Below are positions 57,276-64,000 of a stretch of 64,000 bases of DNA, in pieces. The notes beneath the pieces were generated by a model. It had not been told where the DNA came from and searched no databases. It worked only from the letters and a program-made list of their open reading frames with translations. The position numbers were made by a program, and so were the translations under genes. The stretch comes from Malus domestica (taxonomy: Eukaryota; Streptophyta; Magnoliopsida; Rosales; Rosaceae). The stretch is taken from NCBI RefSeq assembly GCF_042453785.1, contig NC_091671.1, positions 16,066,001-16,130,000 of the forward strand, in the 5' to 3' direction. Position 1 is the stretch's first letter. Every line of letters begins with the position of its first letter.

Positions 57276-59110
57276 ATCATGGGTTCCAAAGCTCTAAGAC
57301 CTATTGCTGAGCCTTTTTTTTTTTTTCACGAAAGACTGCATTGTACTTAATGGAAGTATATAATAAACTCTAAGTATATTGGAATCCCAACAAATGCATG
57401 AGGCAGTGCAAAATTGAATTTGTCTTGTATCATAGCATTGGCTAGTATCATTTAAATTTCTTTTTTTTTTTCTCAATTTTTTGTTTGTTTGTTTGTTTTG
57501 TAAGGGGTTCTAAAGCTCTAAATCATATGGTTGAGCCTTTTTTCACGAAAGACTACATTGTATTTAATAGAAGTATATAAAACACTCTTAAGTGTTTTGG
57601 ATCCATTATTTACGAGGGCACATGCATTCTATGAAACTAGTTTCCACGATCCAACCATTGAACATGTTTGCATATACTTCGAGATCTCCTACTCCAAAAA
57701 TCACCCAAAAAATGTTCGGAGATTAGGTAACGGGACAAATCATTCGACAATTAGAAGATAAAATTCACAATTTAACAGTCGTTCTAGCTCCAATTTTGTT
57801 CTTTTTTTTCAAATACAATCCTCAACCGTAGAAGAATAAGATGAACAAACTAGATAATCAATTTAAAATATTTAAAATAGTGGATACAACAAAAACTTAC
57901 ATTATACTTAATATAAGTATAGAAAAAACTCTAAGCGCAAGCGTACTAAAGGGGAATGAAATGGTAGGAAATGGAAATGCACACATCAAAAGTCATTCAA
58001 GTTTTTACTAAAACATCCGGAATAAAAAGAAATAGTGGGACCCGCCTAAAATCAGGAATCCAATTTCTGTAATGGCAGGACGTATTTGGATTCCAATTTT
58101 TGTACTGATAATACCCTTAAACTCCAAACGAAGATGAGAACTATGTCAGGAACTAACCAAGGGATGATGATGTTTACAACCCTTATGATGTGATGGATGG
58201 CCAAAGAAGCTGCCTTCAAGCCCTTGATTAACAAGACCCGCACGACCGCGTCGCTAAAGATAGCTCGACCCGGCTCGCGTTTTCGATGAAGACCCAAGAA
58301 CATGGAAGATGGTGGTCTCGCAACCAGAAAAGAGGGTAGATAGATAGAATTGCAACAAATTACTGGGTACTTGGAGAATTTAGAAAAGGAGGAAGGGGGT
58401 AGAAGGAAGTAATTTTATTTATTTTTTTTTTGATTTTTTTGGTTTGCTTTATGATGGTAAGGAGAGGACCAATGGAAAAAAATAAGTGTTACTAAAACAT
58501 AAAAAAATACTTATTTTCTCTACTAAAATATAAAAAAAAATGAAAGAATAAAAGTTTTACTAAATATAATTAGCATATAAAATATATTAGTTAAAATAGG
58601 GGTATTTTAATAATCACATTAGTTTTCATTCCGATTTATGTGAATTAGTAAATAGTTTATATAGATTAATTTCATTCCTACTCTGATGCCAAATAGTATT
58701 AGGAAACAACTTTAATAGTCTGATTCTGATTCCATCTCATTCCAATTCATCCACAATTCAATTCCTTTCAATATGATTATAGATTAGTAAATGAGCCATA
58801 AGTGTTTTGGAATCCATTCTTTACCAGGGAATACACATTCTACAAAACTTGTTTCCACGATCCAATCGTCAAACATATTTGCATATACTTCAAGATCTCC
58901 AATGCCATAAATCATCCCCAAAAAAATGTTCGAGGACTGAGTAACGGGACAAAATCATTCGATAGTTAGAAACTAAAATTCATTATTTAACAGTTATTTT
59001 AGCTTCGATTTTGTTCATTTTTAACAATGCCCCAAATCAAGAGTAAAAGCACACAATGAATTTAATGATCATCAAATTCGATGATTTTTATTGAACCGTT
59101 TGAACTTAAT
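57276..59110. repeat. Diverged copies of the 346-bp repeat inside the CACTA-like element
   Basis: Blocks CATTCTATGAAACTAGTTTC, CACGATCCAACC, GTTTGCATATACTTC, GAGATC and AGTAACGGGACAAA match the array at 12453-14475. One partial copy is at about 57310-57375, one nearly full copy at 57535-57930, one at 58802-59035. GTTCCAAAGCTCTAA / GGTTCTAAAGCTCTAAA flank the first two, a second-order duplication of about 230 bp. Confidence 0.85.
57935..58798. mobile_element. Small Harbinger-type element inserted in a satellite copy (864 bp)
   Basis: TAA at 57932-57934 and 58799-58801 flanks the unit, and removing it restores the repeat's ACTCTAAGTGTTTTGG continuity, which defines the ends well. TIRs are weak (GCGCAAGCGTACTAA versus TGGCTCATTTACTAA). 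A frame at 58303-58052 on minus has no domain I recognise and may be captured sequence. Confidence 0.7.
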
Positions 59111-59889
59111 GTTCAAAAGTAGAGAAATATTTCTTTTAAGTTTGCCTAATGGAATACTCGTTTTCGTCGGACCAACCTTCTAAATTATGTCGGCTTTAGC
59201 TATCCTTCCGTCGGGCAATGTTGAAAAAGCCTTCTAAAAACTTTTCCAAAAACTGAAATTGGCCCCCAAAATAGAGGTAACCCGACGAAGTATTCCCAAA
59301 TTTTGGTGACGTTGCCCGATGAAGTTATTGTGTGTTCCCAACAGAAATTTAGGGTTTTGAACACGTGTCAAATTTTAAAAAGCCTTTGCCTGACTAACCT
59401 TCTATCGGGCAAAGGTTTGAAAATATTATAGCCCCATAACCTTATGCTTTCTTCCTCCTTGCGCCGTTCAACCCTGTAAGCTCTCTCTCGATCTCAAATC
59501 CTCTCTCTTAGTCCTCTATGTGTGTTAAATCCTCTCTCTACCCCGTGCCCAGCAACTGCATGTCTCTCGCTCTCCTATTTTTTTTTTTTTTTCAATTTGA
59601 AGTTGTTAGGATATTGTGATTAGCGGATTGCTTATGTTAGGAATTGAAATTGTGGTTGTTTCTTGTGTGATTCAATTTGAAATATTTTTCGATTTGTGGA
59701 TAGGGATAGGTTTGAGGAGGTGTTCAGTGGCTGTGGGTAAGGGCACGGTGGTGTTGGAGTGGGGTATTGGTGGTGGCGATGGTGGAGATGGTGGTGTGGT
59801 GGTGGGGTGGGTGGTTTAGGTACGGTGTTGGTGGGGTATGGTGGGTGGTCAATGAAATTTTAGGAAATTTTGAAATGTTAGGCAATTTT

Positions 59890-59998
59890 AGAAGGGGAAT
59901 TATCATTGGCACTCCAAATTTTTTATGATTAGAAAGAAAAATAGACTTGTGAGGAATGTATAATGAGACTTTCGGAGTGCTAATAACAATTCCCTTTT
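59890..59998. mobile_element. 109-bp foldback MITE
   Basis: Inverted arms AAGGGGAATTATCATTGGCACTCC and the complement of AAAAGGGAATTGTTATTAGCACTCC with a short loop. A TTTTAGA repeat lies on each side. A related fragment is at 41365. Confidence 0.75.
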
Positions 59999-59999
59999 A

Positions 60000-60215
60000 G
60001 AAATTGTTTGAAATGTTAGGCAGTTTTAGAAATTATTTGAAATTTTTGAAATATGTGAAACTTTTGAAACACATGAGAAATTATTTAGAAATTTTAGGAA
60101 ATTTTATAAATTATTTGAAATGTTACGCAATTTTATAAATTATTTGAAATGTTACGCAATTTTATAAAAAAATTTTTTTTGAAATTTTAGCAAATTTTAA
60201 AAATTATATGGTTTC
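60000..60215. repeat. About 28-bp tandem repeats, AATTATTTGAAATGTTACGC type
   Basis: Five or six imperfect copies of AAATTATTTGAAATGTTACGC with AATTTTAT; two adjacent copies at 60111-60170 are nearly identical. Related earlier copies at 59860-59890. Confidence 0.8.
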
Positions 60216-60239
60216 TTTTTCCACATATGTCTTCTCGTT

Positions 60240-61170
60240 TGATTAATAGTCGTCGCTGTTCTACTTCCACCTCTTCTCAGAGTGAGCGGTCGGCCCCCAG
60301 TGCCATTTTGTCGGCTAGCAGGACCTAGCGACCACTGCCAAGTCGACCGCCGGCGTGAGTACGTCTATGCCTTGACCTGGGTCGTCCAATCTGCCAGGCG
60401 ATTCAATTGGCTATTCGATCTTCCAGGTGACTCCACAACAGCAAATAAAGGTAGCTAGGAGAAGAAGTCGTACCTTCACCATTCCGGTTCTCGATCCTTA
60501 TCTTATCGGGTGGAGGAATAGCGGGTGGGTAGAAATCATTTCCGAGAGTGGTGGTTTGAAGGGAGATACACGCCAATTATGGCAACGAGGTCGCAAACGT
60601 AATTTCCGTTAGTACTCATTTCTATGTTTACTTGTAAATCCATTACAATAAAAAGCTCAAATGATGACCGATAACCTTATTTTGTTTCCTTTGTTTTTTT
60701 TTTTTTTGTAGGTTTCTATGGTTCAGGAGAGGGACGAGTACCTCCCCAACCTCTCCCAGCAGCAACCGAACGTGCCTATGGAGGAGCTGACACTTGAACC
60801 AGTGGTGTCTCTCCAGATGCTGATGGATGAGGTTGGATGAAGGAAAGGCAAGGAAGTTCGTGGTGTGGTTCAGGAATTCGGGGGTCTTCTTCTTCTTCAG
60901 CCAACTCTAATTTATCGATCGAGACTGATTCCAGACTTGGGCAACTGAAGATGGAGCCGGTGTGCCAAAAGGAAGAAGGTCAGCACTTGGCACAGGCTGC
61001 TGCGAAGGACCGAGAATTAGTGCACCTACACTTCGGTGTCGTAGCCCAGTCCTTATCAGCTTCAGGCATCAAGATTCTCGAGGCCCCGACCGAACTTTTG
61101 CAGGCATTCCCCTAATCATTCCAGAAGTTGCCCCAGCAACCACACCAACAGCTATCTCAGCAGCCACCAC
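60240..61170 (+). pseudogene. Plant En/Spm-type transposase remnant (Ptta/TNPA-like C-terminus)
   Basis: Broken frames: a Ser/Arg-rich start from ATG 60228; an exon-like block 60415-60610; then after a poly-T and TTTGTAG acceptor (60700-60712) VSMVQERDEYLPNLSQQQ, KGKEV-type sequence, a SIETDSRL motif and a Gln-rich tail (61110-61170) with QQPHQQLSQQPQ. This order resembles the C-terminal part of plant Ptta/En/Spm transposases (Pfam Transposase_24). Several stops and shifts. It supports the CACTA call for the surrounding element. Confidence 0.55.
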
Positions 61171-61622
61171 AGTAGTTTACATTTTATTTTCATTTTTTAG
61201 TTGTTGTAATTTAATTGCACGAAACAATTCCATTTTGGTTGTAAATTTTCTTTATTCATCTTTATTATAATTATTGATTTTTAAAATTTAAATAAATGAT
61301 TTAATATAAAAAAAAATATTTAATAATTTTTAATTAAAAAAAAAAACAATTCGACGGACCTTTCGTCGTGCAAAAGGTTTAACATAATTTTAAATTTGGT
61401 TTCGTAGAGTTTGCCCGATGACTGGCTGTCGAGTAAAGCCCATTAAATCATTTAATTATGTGGTAGCTGATGAGATAACATTCGTCGGGTAAGTTTTTTC
61501 CGTTGGGTCAATTTGTTTCGGGAAGACAGGTGCCCGACTATTCTTTTATGACGAACCTCCGTTGGTTAAACTCTCCAACGACGAATAAAGATTTTGGCCG
61601 TCTAAAGTGTTTTTTTGTAGTG

Positions 61623-61744
61623 CAATTAAATGATGCACAAAACTACCATTAAATGAGATAAATTTGTTAATTGACATAACATGTATACATCACTTGCTAT
61701 ATTAGTGGGTGCGCTAATGTGGTACAAAATGTGATCTCTCTACT
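61623..61744. other. Short spacer between CACTA-like and RTE elements
   Basis: 120 bp, AT-rich, nothing recognised. Confidence 0.5.
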
Positions 61745-61775
<31 letters not shown>

Positions 61776-62400
61776 AGCCTTTTCCCACTAAGTGGGGTCG
61801 GCTATATGAATCCTAGAACGCCATTGCGCTCGGTTTTGTGTCATGTCATCCGTTAGATCCAAGTACTCTAAGTCTTTTCTTAGAGTCTCTTCCAAAGTTT
61901 TCTTAGGTCTTCCTCTACCCCTTCGGCCCTGAACCTCTGTCCCGTAGTCATATCTTCGAACCGGAGCGTCAGTCGGCCTTCTTTGCACATGTCCAAATCA
62001 CCGGAGCCGATTTTCTCTCATCTTTCCTACAATTTCGGCTACTCCTACTTTACCTCGGATATCCTCATTCCCAATCTTATCCTTTCTCGTGTGCCCACAC
62101 ATCCCACGAAGCATCCTCATCTCCGCTACACCCATTTTGTGTACGTGTTGATGCTTCACCGCCCAACATTCTGTGCCATACAACATCGCTGGCCTTATTG
62201 CCGTCCTACAAAATTTTCCCTTGAGCTTCAGTGGTCTACGACGGTCACACAACACGCCGGATGCGCTCTTACACTTCATCCATCCAGCTCGTATTCTATG
62301 GTTGAGATTTCCATCTAATTCTCCGTTCTCTTGCAAGATAGATCCTAGGTAGCGAAAACGGTCGCTTTTTGTGATCTTCGCTAGATTGCTCCGGTCATTA
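61745..62400 (-). mobile_element. RTE-type LINE, 5'-truncated 3' end
   Basis: On minus, the frame from 62400 to 61788 is the C-terminal part of an RTE-clade reverse transcriptase: ITKSDRFRYLGSILQENGEL, LKLKGKFCRTAIRPAMLYG, ECWAVKHQHVHK and, after one frame change near 62000, the terminal DAPVRR and RGRGRPKKTLEETLRKDLEY blocks ending in ADPT. A (TTG)n tail (61745-61775 on plus as CAA repeats) follows the stop, the tail typical of RTE elements. The 5' side is cut at 62401 by the start of another element. Confidence 0.88.
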
Positions 62401-62401
62401 G

Positions 62402-64000
62402 TGTGGATAAGTATATAAATGGATAGAGATAGGAAAGCAAACACAAGATGTACGTGGTTCACCCAGATTGGCTACGTCCACGGAATAGAAGAGTTCTCAT
62501 TAATTGTGAAGGGTTTACACAAGTACATAGGTTCAAGCTCTCCTTTAGTGAGTACAAGTGAATGATTTAGTACAAATGACATTAGGAAATATTGTGGGAG
62601 AATGATCTCGTAATCACGAAACTTCTAAGTATCGGAGTGTGGTGTTGTCTTGACTTGCCTTATATGTCTCATAGGTAGATGTGGCATCTTCTCTGGAAGT
62701 ATTTTTCCTCCATCCAGGGGTGGTATCTTTAACTGGTGGAGATGCACAAGGTAATGTATCAATTTCACTTGAAGCTTACTTGTAGTTTCAGGCTTGGTCA
62801 AGCGCGATACAAACCATGTAGTAGGAGTCCCCAAGTCACCGAGCTAGGGGGTCTGCTGAAAGAGGTGACAGACAAGGTAAGCAATCAGAGCTCCGACTGA
62901 TTGTTCACCTTCTCCCCATCTTGCAACAGCATGAAGGATAAAGAGAAGAAAAATGAGAAGAGATGATATGAGATACTTTTGCTTTTGAAGAAGTAACTTT
63001 CCACAGGCTTATTCTTGAATTGAGCTGGAGGGTTTTCTGGTTTCCTCCAGAGTATAAGGCCGACTGAAGAATTTGAGGGTCAAAACAAGTCCATCAAATC
63101 TAGAGTACGTTCCACCCTGCTGATATGGGATACTTTTGCTTTTGACAGAGTAATGGATGTATCGGCACGTGTGCTGTTACGCTTGTCTCCACATGCTTCC
63201 TTGTATCCTTCGCACTTGCCCTATCTGTTCCTCAAGCAGATGCGGAATCTTCCCTGGAAACATAAGATGTTGAAGATGAGTACTCGAGAGCAATGCCAGG
63301 TAAGTAATCAGGTAAGGGGTTCCAGGCAGTTAGTTCCTGGCTGGAAGCTTGATTCCAAGTGCTGACTGATTGCTCTCTTTCTCCTTGTCTTGCAGGTAAA
63401 AACAAGGCCAAAGGAAAAGACAGGGAAAAAGCATGATATGGGATACTCTTGCTTTTAACCCTGATGATATGAGATATTCTTGCTCTAGTATAGCTTGTTT
63501 GCAGAGGTATTATCGGGGGGAAAGAAAGCTGAATATTTCGAAAGGCTTCGTTGGGAGTGCCCTCTCAGATATGATGAAGGGTTGAGCATTTTTGCAGGTC
63601 TGCCTGTCCGTTGGGGATGGAGGTCGACATATATAGGCGTCTCCCTAACAACAAGTAGTAATGCTATTCCTTTACCCTGCTTGGTCATAGCATGGTAGTG
63701 GGAGCTGTCAGTTTCACATTTTTAACTCTGTCAGAGCACTTTGAAAAAGTGGTCTGTGGTATCTGGCTCTCGAGATTCGGAGAACAATGCCTGTTTGAGA
63801 AAGCAATCATGCTGGGGGTCTGGCTCTCGAGATTCGGAGAGCAGTGTCTCTTAGATTTTTGAGGAAGTAATCATGTTGGAAGTCTGGCTCTCGAGATTCG
63901 GAGGGCGGTGCCTCTTCGATTTTGGAGCAAGCAATCTTGTTGGGAGTGTTGTCTCGAATTTGAGTAAAGGTTGGGCATGTTTGCTAGTCTACCTTGCCAC
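62402..64000 (+). mobile_element. Start of an LTR-type non-autonomous element, runs off the window
   Basis: TGTGGATAAGTATATAAATG at 62402 begins where RTE homology stops, and the sequence has no coding domain. Phrases around GATATGRGATACTTTTGC recur at 62965, 63125, 63437 and 63467. I recall the GTACGTGGTTCACCCAG phrase (62449) from Rosaceae LTR elements, which is weak evidence. The 3' end and partner LTR are outside the window. Confidence 0.4.
63762..63950. repeat. Three tandem copies of a ~60-bp unit
   Basis: TCTGGCTCTCGAGATTCGGA recurs at 63762, 63819 and 63883, each followed by a variant of GAGCAGTGYCTCTT and AAGYAATCATGTTGG. Confidence 0.93.

Larger units (their letters stand above)
56433..61622. 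mobile_element. CACTA-like transposon, non-autonomous (about 5.2 kb)
   Basis: Left end TACTACCAGAAAATAGGG, right end the complement of CACTACAAAAAAACAC. Both subterminal regions are packed with words such as TTTGCCCGACGAA and TCGTCGGGCAA in both orientations (56460-56850 and 61345-61600; more at 59200-59410), the CACTA pattern. CAATT flanks both ends (56427-56431, 61623-61627), longer than the usual 3-bp duplication and separated from the left end by one base, so the exact left terminus is unsure. Internal content: tandem-repeat copies, a nested Harbinger-type element, a MITE, and a transposase-gene remnant. Confidence 0.72.

Noticed and set aside
59616..59819. Gly/Val-rich 67-codon frame
   Set aside because: Comes from a GGTGGTGG simple repeat inside the CACTA-like element.
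61745..61775. A (CAA)n microsatellite as an independent feature
   Set aside because: It is the (TTG)n tail of the RTE LINE on the minus strand.

Overview
The window is nuclear DNA of a eudicot plant. The mixture of transposon families (Tat and Athila Ty3/gypsy elements, hAT, CACTA, PIF/Harbinger, an RTE-type LINE, a tRNA-derived SINE) and the AT-rich composition fit Rosaceae, probably an apple- or pear-like genome; that species guess rests on recalled resemblance, not on a search. It is a transposon-dense, gene-poor interval. I can support one intact host gene: a four-exon TFL1/CEN-type PEBP gene on the minus strand (56007 down to 54755), a repressor-type flowering and meristem-identity regulator by its diagnostic residues.

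Layout. 1-5.4 kb: possible 3' end of a host gene, a decayed LTR fragment, and a 223-bp Mutator-type foldback element. 5.4-10.1 kb: a full-length PIF/Harbinger element with TIRs, TAA target duplication, and decayed copies of both of its genes. 11.1-15.7 kb: a foldback MITE and two hAT elements with 8-bp target duplications, one filled with six tandem copies of a 346-bp repeat. 16.1-41.2 kb: an old Tat-lineage gypsy element (gag-pol on plus, an antisense gene on minus) broken by two later Athila-family insertions: a 2.55-kb defective one (22942-25491) and a 10.6-kb young one (27979-38552) with near-identical 1521-bp LTRs. 41.6-46.1 kb: a hAT remnant interrupted by a 3.95-kb non-autonomous LTR element carrying a captured SET-domain gene fragment and several tandem arrays. 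46.7-52.9 kb: LTR-derived sequence with minisatellites, and a foldback element. 53.0-54.4 kb: a SINE and a 1063-bp Harbinger derivative carrying what looks like exon 1 of a CCCH zinc-finger gene. 54.7-56.1 kb: the TFL1-like gene. 56.4-61.6 kb: a CACTA-like element containing diverged copies of the same 346-bp repeat family, itself hit by a small Harbinger-type element. 61.7-64 kb: RTE LINE 3' end and the start of another LTR element.

The TFL1-like gene lies between two transposons, 313 bp upstream of the Harbinger derivative and 425 bp from the CACTA-like end, so its flanking regulatory DNA is short. The rest is best read as nested transposition, decay by C-to-T changes, and repeated capture or amplification of sequence inside elements. 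I saw no bacterial-type operons, CRISPR arrays, rRNA or convincing tRNA genes.
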